DNA of 64,000 bases from Tilletia caries (GCA_032718865.1 JALUTQ010000039.1:1054001-1118000); one strand, 5' to 3'. Counted from the stretch's first letter, positions 9,882-22,021 are shown. A program made the numbers and translations. Notes: generated by a model not told the origin, from the sequence alone.

Positions 9882-12804
9882 GCCCGTCCCAGGGAGGGCA
9901 AGATCGTCCATCTATCCCAAACCTTCCAGCAGTCTCGCCTTCCTCCCGTGGTAGCTCGCCTGCTCAGTTCGACAACATAGACTTTAATGTCGATCAGGAG
10001 GACGGTATTTCACAGCTCGACGACCACGACGACCCACAGCTCGACGACGTCAATGATCTAGACCAGCTCGGCGAGGAAGAGGAGTACGCCGAATACGAGC
10101 AGCAACTTCAGGACGGCGAGGCTGCCTCCGATCTGGACTCGGAGGACATTGATGCGCTCCATCTCTTTTCCGATGAGAGTGAGGACGAGGAAGGAGTACT
10201 CTCTTCTGACGACGACAAGGACGGCAATTCCGAAGTAGGAAGAGACTATCACGAAGAAGAGCTTGATGACGATGCAGCTGTCGATGCAAGAGTTCATAGT
10301 CGTCACGCACAGGACCTTTTCGATCAGCTTGCTTCCGGCTACAGACTGCCCTCCCGCCCAGTGCGACCTCCAGATCCATACACGGCGGCCTTTGGCATCA
10401 TGCAACGTCTCAACCCCAGCGAGATTGCTTCCCTCCGACATATCCGAACCTGCATCCGCACAAACGCCACTCAAGAGCAGTACCGCGCCTTTGCCAAGAA
10501 CATCGAGGCCCAGAATCCCGACATCACCATCCTTGGACGCAAAGCTGCCATCGCACTCGCCAAGAGAGTCACTCGTCTTCGAGAACACACTTGGGACATG
10601 TGTCCAGAGTCGTGTATGGCGTTTGTGGGACCGCACGCGAACCTACAGCGATGCAACTCTATCAGGCAAGGACGACGATGCGGGGCGGCGCGATTCGACA
10701 GCAAGGGCAAGCCGCGGCGGAAGTATACGACCCTTTCCATTATACCCCGCGTGCGAGCAAAGTTTGCTTCTGGATCAGGTTCCACATATCTGCACTATCA
10801 GGCAGAGTGGTCGGCACAAACCTGGGGAACGGACCATCATCACTTCGCGGACTGGCCGGACGGCGCGTGCCACCAGCACCTGCGGGAGAAGGGTTTGTTC
10901 GATGATCCTCGGCACGACGCATTCGTCCTCAGCACGGACGGTGCCCAGTTCGTCTCCAAGCGCAAGTCGAATGGATGGATCGTGATGCTTTCATCGCTCA
11001 ATGAACTTCACACCAAGCGGTTCAAGCGCCCGGAGACCTTCGTCAGTTGCGTCGTTCCCGGACCCAACAACCCCGTCAACGTTGATTCGTTCCTCTGGCC
11101 CGTCGTTCAAGAGCTTGCACGGGCGGCACATGGGTATTGGATTTGGGATGGAGCGCGAGAGGAGTGGTTCGTGTGGAGGGCGTGGTTGGTCGCCACTGCT
11201 GCAGATCAGCAAGGCAGTTCCAAGATCAATCACATGACGGGTCCGACTGGGTATTGCGGGTGCAGGAACTGCCACATGGTTGCCAATTACGCTTACGAAG
11301 GTCAATCGGTTGGATACTTCCCCCTCAAGACGGTTAAGGGCGACAAGGCGCGGTCACGCGATCGTCCGCAACAGTACGACCCTTACGATCTCCCGCTCCG
11401 CTCTGAGGATTCGTTCGAGGAGAATCTTACCGAGGTATCCAACTCTCTCACTGCCGCGGACCGGAGAGAGTCTCGGCGGCTCACGGGAGTGGGTGGTCGG
11501 CCATTGCTGGCATTCTCTCCAGCGTTCATGGTCCCCTTGTTCTTTCCCGTGGACGTCTTCCACCTCTTCGGGTCCAACATCCCCTCGCTCATCTGGAACA
11601 CGCTCACAACCGAAGAGCCCGACGACCCTTTCCCTCTCACCAAAGAGCACCAAGAGCTCTTCACCACCTTGCTGGAGCAGTCCGCTCGAGATTTACCGTC
11701 CTCCTTCTCCAATTCGGCGCCTCGGACGCCAACGACGAAGGCTGGCTCGTACTACAAGATGTACGAATGGACCCTCGTCACATACCTTTACCTGCCATCC
11801 TTCCTTTACGCAATCGGTGCACCTCTCTCGCTGGTTCAAATGATGTCTCATCTCCAAGCTGGTGTTCGCTTGGCGATGGCAGACAGGGGAATCTCCGCTT
11901 CGGAACTTGATGACATGCACGATCACTTTGTGCAATTTGTCCGCCTATGGGAGCAAGATTTTGTGCGAGGGAAAGCTTCACTTCTACACAGAGCAACGTG
12001 AGTATCCCGATGAGTCCTGAAGCATATGGAAAGTCTCTGATTGTCTCGATATCCTACAGCATCTCCATACATCAGCTATTGCACGTGCGAATGTTCATCT
12101 ACTGCCATGGAAACATGCGTAACACTTCCCAAGGCAGATGCGAGCGGGAGGTTGGGCACATCAAGTATGCCCTGCGATCATTCAAATCTCCGTTCCCTAG
12201 CATTGCAAGAAACGTCAGAGAACTCGAACACATCCGCCTCCTCGACTTACTCCTTCAAGACGCTGAAGACGAAGACGACCCTCCCGATGTTCCAACTCTC
12301 GCAACGAAGATCTCCTCAAAGCACCGACGAATGACACAGTCTCAAGTCGACGAAGAGGATGCCCTCATTCGAACATTCCAAGAGCAAGGCCTAATCCCCA
12401 CTCCTCTCCCACCATACTTCTACCGAGGCAAGCTCGAGATTCCGGGGACCAGTACCGTCCGCGGCAGTCGCATCGAAAGCGATGGAGCTAGAAGATGTTG
12501 CCATTTCTTCGCACGGCACGATGATGGCATCTCGTATGGCAAAGCCTTGCACTTTATCTGCTTCGGAGCCGACCACGACCTTGACGACGAGGCCCCAGTC
12601 AACGATCAGGCGGCTTTCATACTCTTTCGGCGCTTGCAAGACGTAGTCACGGCGGAGGGGACCATCAAGGGTCGATGGAGTTCACAATTGTTCATCCTCG
12701 ACATCCGGACCATCATCGAGCCCGTGGCCATCTGCGAGCTTGGTGGCTGGGTGTACGTACTTCGGCGCTTGTCGTGGCTCACAGACCACGATGAAGCGGA
12801 CTAG
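9713..12804 (+). CDS. Tnp2-like (CMC/Plavaka-type) DNA transposase of D1, main part
   Basis: Authentic coding starts after 9881; the upstream part is inserted DNA. An acidic linker is followed by a Cys/His region (MCPESCMAF, RCNSIRQGRRC), then the Tnp2 core: FVLSTDGAQF, KSNGWIVMLSSLN, VVPGPNNPVNVDSFLWP, HMTGPTGYCGCRNC and VDVFHLFGSNIPSLIW. A 60-nt intron (11999-12058, GTGAGT to CTACAG) joins to ISIHQLLHVR and HGNMRNTSQGRCEREVGH, the region that corresponds to the terminal catalytic part of the family. The stop is TAG at 12802-12804. It would cut and rejoin D1 ends. Family assignment rests on motif order; catalytic residues are not individually proven. Confidence 0.78.
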
Positions 12805-14052
12805 TTTCGCCCCCGGCACGAGCACTACTCACGTCTCCCACCGGTCAACCCTGGACTACATGCGCCGTCACTCTTCAAAGATCGACGGTGAGTATCATCA
12901 GCAACGTGTCATCGCCCCTTGAAGAGGATTGCATTGCTAATGCTGACAACTTTGATCGTACCTCCTCTACTGTTCCACGTCTTTCGATCTCACCTTGATC
13001 TTGTCCAATTGCGGACTGCCCCCTTCGGCCCTTCTCATTCCCTTTCGTACACTACTGTTTGCAACGCCTTCCCTCGCAATCTCTGGCGCTTCTCCAATTC
13101 TACATCTAGTCAATGCAGGTCCACTGAGAGGAAGACATGAGTGTGCGATTGATATGGGGCAATACCGCATACAGTCCGTTTACCAGGCAGCATACAGTTT
13201 GCTCAGTATTCAGCTCACTCTCTATTCCTTCTCACACGCCTTCACGCTCGCGTTCTACCCAAAGACCACCAGCCTTCCTTCCTAGGACTTCAAGCATCTC
13301 AGCCGTGTGAGCCGTGCTTGTATGCTTGCAGTGCCTTGAGTCTTGACCATCTCTGAACCCTTCCCCTCTAATCTAGCCATCAACCATCACCATCATCACC
13401 CAACCAACACTCAACAAGCCCAAAGCAAGCAAGCATTCATCATGCAGCCCCCACCACCCTTCTCTAGCTTGTCTCAGCTTGGAGACGCGCCGGATCCGAC
13501 CCTCTCCAAACGTCCCGGCTCTTGCCAATGTTCCGACTGCTTCAACCTGGAATCAATCAAGCGTCAACCAAATCCCGGTCGACCTGCTGATGGCTCATCC
13601 TTTGTTGGCTCAACTCCTTGCTAACCAAGCATCGTCTGCTCCTACTCTAGCTGCTTCCTCTCCAACGCCGGCGGCATCTACAACTTCGACGACGGTCGTG
13701 TCTACATCCGCTGCGCAGCAAGTCCCAGTCGACCGAGCAACTGAGCTTCGCCAGCAATCTCAACGCCCGCTCTCATCCTTCCCTAACCGAAAGGACATGC
13801 TGTGGACCGAGTCCGCTGCTCGAAAGGCCATGAAGAGGTACAGCAAGCAGTTCGTGACTCGCGATGAGGAGGGTCGAATCATCTCCGACGAACGCAAAGA
13901 TGAGATCGAGGCGGGCGTCAACCTTGTCACCGAAGAGGCTAGAGCAAGGCTCAAGAAGGAACACCCGGAAGACAAGGATATTATCAGCAAGATCAACTTC
14001 AAGGACTGGAAGGAAAACTACATCGACTCGTTGATGAAACTGGCCAGACTGC

Positions 14053-14288
14053 TGTGCTGGCAACACGTGGCGAAGCCACATGGCCAGTTATCTTATCTAT
14101 TATCATTATCTTCCTCTCTTCCTTTCCCACACTCCCGCATAGCAACACTTCCATCCTCCGCATTTCCCACGCCATTCTTCCAGTCACCTCTTTTCTCTTC
14201 CTCACTTCCCTTTGTACTTAGCCTTCTAATACATCGATGATCTTCTAGCATACGCAGCTTCCTACTTACGAACCATTGTGTTCGCACA
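14053..14288 (+). repeat. Left LTR of element I
   Basis: 236 bp, TG...CA ends, directly followed by TGGTGATGAGAG. That 12-mer also follows the LTRs of the nested elements and is probably the tRNA primer site. Confidence 0.85.
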
Positions 14289-15023
14289 TGGTGATGAGAG
14301 GGTTTTGACCACTGACTTGCACCGACCAAGTCCAGTGGGACCCACGCCGATGGCCCCACAGTCTAACAACTTCGCGCGCCTCGGTCTCGTGTCCGGCTCC
14401 TTCTCCAGACTGGCCTCGTTGAGCTCAACAGCTCCAAAGCGCCTCTGGTTTCGGGACCCTCTCGGACGGCCTCGCGAGCTCAACAGCTCCAGTGCGCCTC
14501 CGGATCGGCACATCCATCTCTCTCGTTCTCGATCTCTCTGCTTTTTTCTCCTTCTCAGCTCTCACACATTACCACCCAACTTTCTTCACTTTCACTTCTT
14601 CCTCAAGACCTCCCTCGACGGCCTTCTTCTTTCTTCCTTTCTCCACAGCTGGCCTGTTTTCTGTTCCGGGTTCTGTGCCGGCCATCGGGCCATCCCAGTA
14701 GGCAAGTGGAGTCGAGGCATCTCCTCCGCTTTCCCTGGGTGGACCGGCCCAGCAGCTTTGGGCCACACGACCGGACGACATCGACTCCGTGGGTCGGCCC
14801 AGTTTCTTTCCTCGTCGCGCGCTGGCGTCTGGACTTCACCTTCTCACGTCTCCGACCCGAGCTCCCGCTTGTCCGTCGATCCCTGGAGGTGCATTGAGTC
14901 GAGGCATCTCCTCTGCTTTCTCGGGTTTCGGCAGCACAGCACAGCACAGCACCGTCAAGACGTTCTCGACCACCACCACCTTCTCGCAGCCGGTCCTGTC
15001 TTTCCTCCCGGCACTCCTCAACG
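14289..15023 (+). other. Untranslated leader of LTR element I
   Basis: Non-coding by inspection. A block reading GAGTCGAGGCATCTCCTC occurs twice (near 14712 and 14897), so the leader contains an imperfect tandem duplication of about 185 bp. CT-rich tracts occupy 14520-14660. Confidence 0.5.
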
Positions 15024-15181
15024 ATGACAGACGCGACGCCCCCAAAACGTGCGAGCTTCACCATCGGCGGCGGCAATGCCAATGACGATGCCGACTTCCC
15101 CCGACGACGCGATCCCGGCCTCCGGCTCACCCAGCTCGACGGTGACGCTGACGCTGACGCTGACGCTGACGCAATCTCATC

Positions 15182-16036
15182 TTGCCTGTCGCCTTTCGAT
15201 GCGCCGCCTTGGTCCCATCACAGGACGACATAAGCGAGCTCCGAACGGCATCACTCATGGTCATCGCAGCCTTGGGGGCTTGTTTCCCCTTCAGCTCGGA
15301 GGCGGTCCGCGCTACCATCGAGTCTCTCGTCTCTCCGGCCCGAGCGGATCCCCAAGCTGCCGACGAGCAGGCCATTATGCCTCTGATCTCCGCCTGCATT
15401 GCTCTCTTCAGTCACGCTCTCTCCGACGAGGATGCTCTCTCCCCTCTGCTTTTCCTCAACCAGGCGGAACAAGAAGCGGCCCAACTCGTCTCTGCGGAGG
15501 CTGCACAGGTTTTGCTCGGCCTGCCTCGATTCGCAGAGAGTGTAGCGGAAGCCAGCGGACGCGGGACAGAGGTCACGCCTTTGGCTCAACAGATTCTTGC
15601 AGCTGTCACACGGCCCGGGACTCCCTTGGCTTCACCAGATGAGACCGCGGAGTCGTTGAGCAAGATCATTCTTGCCCCATCGCTCAGTGACGATCTCCGA
15701 CTCGAAGCCGCCCGGTACCTGCTGACGCTCAAGTACGGCGCAGAAGAACCTGCTAAAAAGCAGCGTCTCCGTTTGCGCCTTCTCAGCCACTCGCCCTCGG
15801 CCACCCAGCGCGTCCTGGCGATCCAGAGCTTGTACGAGGCCTTGTCAACGGGTACGCTGCCAGCTTCGGATTCGTTCGCGGTGAATGCCCTTCAAGCTCG
15901 AATGTCCAGCGTGTCGGAGGAGGACGCCGACGTTCTAGGCGCAGTTTATGCCGATCCCAGTCAAGTGATTGCCGTCCTCGGCGCGAAGCGAGCCACTGAG
16001 CTCGTTGTGAGTGCGCTGAATCCGGATGGGCATTGA
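15182..16036 (+). CDS. HEAT/ARM-like ORF carried inside LTR element I
   Basis: An open frame of about 285 codons with alternating Leu/Ala-rich amphipathic helices and no transposition domain. Stretches such as LRLEAARYLLTLKYG and RVLAIQSLYEALS look like alpha-solenoid repeats. The tail (SEEDADVLGAVYADPSQVI) is reminiscent of HEAT proteins such as UTP10/HEATR1, but this is a weak resemblance by eye. It has no good ATG start. An upstream frame beginning at ATG 15024 (acidic, with an Asp-Ala run from a GACGCT hexamer repeat near 15141-15171) is out of phase. The simplest reading is a captured host-gene fragment used as filler between the LTRs. Confidence 0.4.
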   Translation: MPVAFRCAALVPSQDDISELRTASLMVIAALGACFPFSSEAVRATIESLVSPARADPQAADEQAIMPLISACIALFSHALSDEDALSPLLFLNQAEQEAAQLVSAEAAQVLLGLPRFAESVAEASGRGTEVTPLAQQILAAVTRPGTPLASPDETAESLSKIILAPSLSDDLRLEAARYLLTLKYGAEEPAKKQRLRLRLLSHSPSATQRVLAIQSLYEALSTGTLPASDSFAVNALQARMSSVSEEDADVLGAVYADPSQVIAVLGAKRATELVVSALNPDGH

Positions 16037-16441
16037 GACCTCTGGATCGATCATCGGCCATCGCGCTCTGTTGCGCTTTGCGTCTTTACGATCCAGCATC
16101 GAGCCGGCAGCGCCTCTCCTCCTCAACATCACGACGTGCCGATGTACTCTGGCGGGTACTGCTCCTGTCACGATCAGCTAGTGGACAGCGGTTCGGGCTC
16201 CCATCAATCATCATCGCCCCTGTATCCGTTTCCACTTCGCTTTTCCCTCGGCCTGTTCCTTTCCTCACTCCGACTACATCTATGATCCATTCTACCCCAG
16301 CCGCCCTTTCACAGCTTGACTCCATCCATTTCGACACAGCTACCACATCCCAGTCCCTTCCACACCCTACGACTTCACGCGCACCCCGCCCCCTTGCATT
16401 CTCACTCCGTGTCCGTTGCAGTCCTTCCTGCCCAGTGCCCA

Positions 16442-16700
16442 TGTGCTGGACAGGGTCCATGTGGCTTCTTTATCTTATCTTATCTCGTTCTCTTTTTCTC
16501 TACTTCCCTCTTTTCCCTCACGCATCCCGCATAGCAACACCCTGCCTCCACTTCCTTCCACTTTTCCCACGTCACACTTTTCCCTCGCTCTCATCGTTAC
16601 CCTTCTCGAGCTCATCTCCTGTACTTAGTTCTCTCTCCTGGTCATTCACTCACACTTCACTGGTTGCACTTTGCTGCTCACTGCTAGTTCATCTAGTATA
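16442..16700 (+). repeat. 5' LTR of element A
   Basis: 259 bp, from TGTGCTGG to CTAGTATA, followed by TGGTGATGAGAG at 16701. This is the unexpanded form of the LTR; in element B the same LTR is about 1.12 kb because another transposon sits inside it. Confidence 0.8.
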
Positions 16701-17087
16701 TGGTGATGAGAGTAGATCTGCTTTGCTGAGCGAACGACGCACGCCAAGCAACCCACAGACCACAACCCTTTCCCTCACCCTTTTCACCGCTTTGCCCTCC
16801 CACCACCCTCATCTTCTCTTCTACCATTTCATCCATCTCGACTCTCGCCCGTCGCCAGTCGCCGTTTCCCCTCGATTCTCGAGACCGCGCTTCTTTCATC
16901 CACTAGGCACTCTCCGTCTCGACTCTCGCGGCTCGCAAGTCCCAGCAGCTCTTCAGACGATTCGCGCGTACGGTGTGGGTGTTGAGGTTGAGGTGCCCCC
17001 TCCGCCCACGATCCTCGCTGCGCTCTCCAAGACTCAAGACCAGCTCTCCTTCGCTCGACGCGTCCGTCGGGTTTCTAGCCTCACATC

Positions 17088-18695
17088 ATGTCTACTTTCA
17101 CCCTAACCCTTTCCCCGCATCCCCGAAGCTTTACAACATTCGCCGCCAAAACCTTCACATTCTACGCCAACGAGTATCGCATCATTCACCTCGGAGGGGA
17201 TGCAAAACACACACTCCTCCCTTCTTCCCACAACGGTCGATTCCCAGCGCCACTTCCCGAGGCTCTCTCGGAGCTCACCTTCTACAAGGACAAGCTCTGG
17301 TTTCGAGACGTCGGTGTGAAGGACAACTACTACGGTAGTTTGTGCAACCATCGTGTCGTTCGTCAGCCCCGCGAGCAGGATAGCGTCATCCAACTTCAAG
17401 ACGGTGACCAGTTAGAATTCGGCGAATTTGACCAGCCGATCGGTTCTCGAGACCACCTCGACTTCATCGATATGGTCATCTGCACGGTTCGCATTCAACG
17501 TCGACTCTCACGGCGCACGACTATTCCATCTGCTGCTCTGATCGGCCCCGATCGCACCTCAACGCGCGCGCCTGCTCCTTCTCCACCGCCTGCACCAACC
17601 GGCACCAATTGGACGGGCGTTCGCGATCTTGTGGAGGGGATTCGGGCTTCGACGACACCAGGTGCAGACTTGCGACAACACCGTCGTCCAGGGCACGAGG
17701 CGCGCCAAGGGCTGACATCCGTGGCGCATTCGCATTCAGCGACCGATTAACGTGCAACCGCCCGTTCATCTGCGCAGCTCGTCGAGCGAAGCTCCCCCAT
17801 TACGAGCTCGGCAGCGGCATGCTCCCCGGTCCCATCTGCTTCTATCCTGTACGCGCATCCTCCCACCCCCCTAGCCTCTCCGTCTGGATCTACACTCCCG
17901 AACCCGATGTCCGTCGCCAAAGCACGTGTCGACGTCACCTCGGGACTGACTTCGGGACTGGCGCCTGCAACCCCTCTCAGCCCTGCTTCCAGTCCTCTCC
18001 TGGCAGAAGCGATGTCACCGTCCAGTCGCCTAGCCCTCAATCCGGAGACTTTCGTCTACGCCGCCCTCACCGCTCAGCGTTCGTTCTCTGCGCAAGCAAG
18101 TGCTTCAGCGACTGTCGCGTCCGACATCGACGAGACTCCCACTCGGTTTTGTTGTTGCCCCTCCGTGGCTTCGGCCACGTTGGCGATAGACCGCGTCCGT
18201 GCAGCTTGGACCGCGTCTCGCGAGGAACTTCTTACGACTTCATCGCCTTCAGCAGCCCCGGCTTCCCCTTTGACGAATCGTGCCGCTGTGACGAATCGTG
18301 CCGCTGCCATCGAGCTTGCGCTCAGCCGTTTACGGACGGTACTGATGACTATGCGGTCCACCCCAGCATACCCTGTCAAAACCGATGCGCCTTGTGCGGC
18401 GAGTGGATCGAGCTCAGTGTATGGATGTCGATCGCAGCGCAATGTTCGGTCTCCGCGCCTTGGAGAAAATGCCTCCCAGCTCGCACATCGACACCCTACC
18501 TCCATGCTTCCAACATCTCCCACAGCTCGCTTCCCCTGCTTCTCGATTCCTCAATCGTGTTCTTCCACAGTCGCATCAACATTCTCTGCATCTCCAGCTC
18601 CTTTCAGTTCGACCATCGACCTCAGCAGAGGGCTGCTTTGGCACGCTCTTCTGGCACAGGTCACTGTCATCATCTGCATTTTCGCCCTTCGTTGA
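17088..18695 (+). CDS. FHA-like protein of LTR element A (frameshifted)
   Basis: The ATG at 17088 opens a 220-codon frame with an FHA-like fold pattern. KTFTF near residue 19 is followed by a strand-rich region, then KDNYYGSLCNHRVV and VIQLQDGDQLEFGEF, matching the 'asparagine-glycine turn, then L-x-x-G-D-x-(I/L)-x-F-G' end of FHA phosphothreonine-binding domains. The frame stops at 17748-17750. The remainder, homologous to the C-terminal half of the element B protein (VRAAWTASREELL versus ARDAWLIARRAVV), continues in another frame at 17907-18695. So the A copy has at least one frameshift. It carries no gag or pol motifs. Confidence 0.55.
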
Positions 18696-18915
18696 TCTTG
18701 AGCACATCCTCCAACCCTTCTACCTCCTCATACTCTCTGCGCTTCCTTCCCCGTTCTCTTCTTGGCTCACACTGACTGCAATTCCCTCCACAACCACGAC
18801 TCGGGACAGTCGTCTTTCGTCGGTGGGGATGTGCTGGACAGGGTCCATGTGGCTTCTTTATCTTATCTTATCTCGTTCTCTTATTCTCTACTTCTCTCTT
18901 TTCCCTCACGCATCC

Positions 18916-20041
18916 TATACTAAACTAGAGAATGTTCTACTAGTAGTATGTGCAAGTGACAGTTGTATGAGCAGTGATGAATGACCAAGAGAAAGAACTA
19001 GGTACAAGGGATGAGCTCGAGAATAGCCTCATATCACCAGGCTGTCTGTAGCAAGCCGACGTCGGCAATTCAGTCCAGTGCTTTGTTTCGTCCAATCTCC
19101 GAAACAACCTCACGTGACTGCTTAAAAGCCTCCGAAGGACGTCTAGCTTGCTAGACAGCCTGGTCTTAAAACTGACATTTTTGCTTGCGATGTAAAAAGA
19201 CTTAGTCGTTTCAGGAGCCTTCCCAGCCACCACTCAGATCGCTTCCCAGCTCGGCAGCCAGCAATGAACACAGTAGCATTCGCTGCCAGATGACTGAATA
19301 CTGAACACCCTCCCTTTGTCTCGCGCACACATGTCCGGAAAGAGCTGCTGAGAGTGCTGCCGAGAGTGCTGCTGAGAGAGCTATTGAGTGAGCTGCTGAG
19401 CGCCGCTTCGTGAGCGCCTCTTCGAGCTAGGCGGTCAGCTGCTCCTTGTCCGAGCGTGCATGGATGATGAGAATGACATGTTGACCTGACCTGTGGGCTG
19501 TGCATTGACTCTGACTAAGTACATGTGAGTGAGTGCGAGGGCGAGTGCGAGTGCGTGTGCGTGTGCTGTGTGCGTGGGTTAGTGAGTGAGTGCGAGCATG
19601 GGTGTGGGTGTGAGTGTGCTGTGTGAGTGTGCTGTGTGAGTGTGGGTGTGGGTGTGCACGGACCATGTGAGCGGTGAGCTGGCTGTTGCTACAGTGAGAG
19701 GCCGCTGAAACGACTAAGTCTTTTTGACATCGCAAGCAAAATGTCACATTTCAGCCCAGGCGTTCTAGCGAACGGTACGTGATTGGAGCTGGGTCAACCC
19801 CTCCACATCACCTGGGAATTTTCCCACACATACAGAAGTGGAGCTAAGACACGCCTGGGGATCTGAGGCTAGCTCGAGAAGGGTAAAGATGAGGGCGAGA
19901 GAAAAGTGTGACGTGGGAAAAGTGGAAGGAAGTGGAGGCAGGGTGTTGCTATGCGGGATGCGTGTGGGACAAGAGGAAAGTAGAGAGAAAGGGAAGGTGA
20001 TAAGATAAGATAAAGAAGCCACATGGACCCTGTCCAGCACA
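18916..20041 (-). repeat. 3' LTR of element B, expanded by a nested transposon
   Basis: On the minus strand it begins TGTGCTGG (20041) and ends CTTTAGTATA-like (18916). The 19024-19871 portion is an inserted element with its own duplication. It differs from the other B LTR (24059-25181) by only a handful of bases and small indels, mostly in homopolymer runs, so B moved recently. Confidence 0.8.
19024..19871. mobile_element. MULE-like non-autonomous element inside LTR of B (copy 1)
   Basis: About 848 bp. Ends TAGCCTCATATCACCAGGC and (inverted) TAGCCTCAGATCCCCAGGC; both flanks are GCTCGAGAA (19015-19023 and 19872-19880), a 9-bp duplication typical of Mutator-like elements. Long subterminal inverted arms are visible: ACTTAGTCGTTTCAG near 19200 and its complement near 19706, with GCTTGCGATGT outside them. 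The centre (19520-19660) is a GTGAGTGAGTGCGAG-type minisatellite. No coding region. The superfamily call rests on duplication length and long arms only. Confidence 0.7.
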
Positions 20042-20052
20042 TCCCCACCGAC

Positions 20053-22021
20053 AAAAAAGACAGCATGAGCTCAAGTTCGACCTTGCGGCGCGGCTTCCTC
20101 AACGCGGGAGCCTCGCGGCCGCCTGACGCATCCGCTCCCCGCGATCTCATCCCCAGCATCGAAACGCAAAGATCCGCCGGCTGCGTCAACCGACGCGAGC
20201 TTGCCACCCACCCGTGCCGCTAAGACCGCTGCGACGGAATGCATCCGCCAGCAAGCCTTCCCGCGCGCACCCAACAGCAACGAGCTTTACGCCGTTCAAG
20301 CCGACCTCTTCGAGAAGCGCCGCGCCGCCGACAAAAAGGTGGCGGCCTTTATCGACCGCTTTTTGCGCGACCTTGGTGACCTTGAGTCATCTGGTGCGCA
20401 AGACCCGAACTCTGCCCGCCTCTTCGCCGCCGGCGCGCAAGCAGCATTTAGGCAGGCGCTCACTCCTGGAGCGCACGCGCCACCGGAGGTGCTCATCAAA
20501 GCACTCAACGCCTGGGACCCCGCTGACAAGGCCTCTGCGGATCGCATCCGCCTTCACGACTCGTACGCCGCTGCAGCAGCACCCAACGACCGGAAACTCA
20601 CCTTCCCGCGACCTCAAAAAGGGACATCCGTCAAAGCCCGCCCGGACCCACCACCCCTTCGACCTCTTCAAGGCTTCCGTCTCCGCGGTCGCGGTGCCGG
20701 CAGCGCCGAGGAAGCGCTCGAGAGGGCCAGTGGCACGGACGACACGGTTTACGTACGCCTGTCCAGCCAGCACTCTTTGCGTTCCAAACATGCCTACTTC
20801 CTCAAGAAGACCATCTTGGACGCTTTTGCCGCCGCCAATGCTCCCTCTCACATAGGCATCGACACCATCAAGCACGTTCCGTCTGGCCTGGCCTTGCGAC
20901 CTCTCGGTTCTTGCGCCGTCTCCGAGCTCTTCTCTCTTCACGACCTCATCAAGGCGACATTCTCTGCCGACAAGGTCGAGATCGACAACCAATGGGACCG
21001 CTTTGTCCTCATGAATGTTCCGACTTTCATTGATGGCGAGCAAGTTCCTGACGAAATCCTTTCCGACGAGCTTACCGCCGCCGTCGGATGCCCCCTACCA
21101 GAGCCCCCGCGTCGCCTCGGCCGACCGGAGGCGCTCAGCATTCAACGGAGCTCATCCGTGCTCTTTTCTCTGCCCGGTGGACGGATGCCGGCAGACACGA
21201 CACGGCTTTCGATCCTCGGCCAACGTTTTCCCGTCCGCCCGTACAAGGAGCAGCGGGCCTCGGAGCATTGCGACCACTGCCTCTCCCAGCACCACTCAAC
21301 GGCACGGTGCAAGGAACTGACCCCCCGTTGCAAGGATTGCGCGGCTGAGGGCCATTCGGCAGGGAGCGGGGCCTGCCTCATGTCTAAGGCGGCTGAGGAC
21401 TCGGTGCAGGCAATCCCACGCTGCTATCATTGCCACGGTCCGCACTCGGCTTTCTCACCCGGGTGCTTCGCGGCAGCACGCTACTGCAAGGAAGTGCATG
21501 CAGTCACTATTCCTACCGGAACACGTCTCGCTCGCGCCCGCCAACTTGGCGAACGCAAGCGCAAGCACGAAGTCGCCCGTCGCATCGTCGCGGGCGCAGC
21601 ACGAGCAGCAAGGCAGACCGGTTCGGCCGCGGCGCAGCCGACCAGTGGTGAGGGAGACGGGGCAGCAACGGCGGCTGCTATGGAGGAGGGTTAGTTTCTT
21701 TTTATCACTTCCGGCCTTGATGCGCGTCATGACGACGAGGACCGGTCAGTTGGGCGGTGTAGACCCGCGCGCACGGGTATTCCTTCACTCTGAGATGAAT
21801 TTCGAGGAGGGCAGAGTTTCTCTGCCAGTCGGAACCATCGCTACCACCTCTCCGATCCAAGCCACTCACTGTGCAGCCAACAGTGGAATCCGTAGTACCG
21901 GCACGAATAATCCCTACTCGCGTTGTAGGGGAGTCAGCGCTTCTCGCTCGTCTTAGTGTTGAACATGTAGTCGTGTTTAGAAAGTAGTTCCACAGACGTT
22001 AAAAACCATCATCATCATCAT
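20053..22021 (+). mobile_element. LINE-derived element carrying only ORF1
   Basis: Flanked by the 13-bp direct repeat CATCCCCACCGAC (20040-20052 and 22022-22034). The target is the polypurine tract/3' LTR junction of element B. The 3' end is AAAAACC followed by a (CAT)n tail, typical of non-LTR retrotransposons. The 1.97 kb holds one gag-like ORF and about 330 bp of 3' untranslated DNA, and no endonuclease or reverse transcriptase. It is comparable in design to ORF1-only half-LINEs. Confidence 0.78.
20201..21694 (+). CDS. LINE ORF1 (gag-like) with three zinc knuckles
   Basis: About 500 residues. The N-terminal two thirds are helical and charged. The C-terminal part has three CCHC knuckles: CDHCLSQHHSTARC (C-x2-C-x4-H-x4-C), CKDCAAEGHSAGSGAC (C-x2-C-x4-H-x6-C) and CYHCHGPHSAFSPGC. 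The tail is basic (RKRKHEVARR). The frame is open upstream to 20069 but has no ATG; the ATG at 20065 lies in a different frame, so a one-base indel near 20150 or a missing start is likely. It would bind the element's RNA. Confidence 0.7.
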   Translation: MPPTRAAKTAATECIRQQAFPRAPNSNELYAVQADLFEKRRAADKKVAAFIDRFLRDLGDLESSGAQDPNSARLFAAGAQAAFRQALTPGAHAPPEVLIKALNAWDPADKASADRIRLHDSYAAAAAPNDRKLTFPRPQKGTSVKARPDPPPLRPLQGFRLRGRGAGSAEEALERASGTDDTVYVRLSSQHSLRSKHAYFLKKTILDAFAAANAPSHIGIDTIKHVPSGLALRPLGSCAVSELFSLHDLIKATFSADKVEIDNQWDRFVLMNVPTFIDGEQVPDEILSDELTAAVGCPLPEPPRRLGRPEALSIQRSSSVLFSLPGGRMPADTTRLSILGQRFPVRPYKEQRASEHCDHCLSQHHSTARCKELTPRCKDCAAEGHSAGSGACLMSKAAEDSVQAIPRCYHCHGPHSAFSPGCFAAARYCKEVHAVTIPTGTRLARARQLGERKRKHEVARRIVAGAARAARQTGSAAAQPTSGEGDGAATAAAMEEG

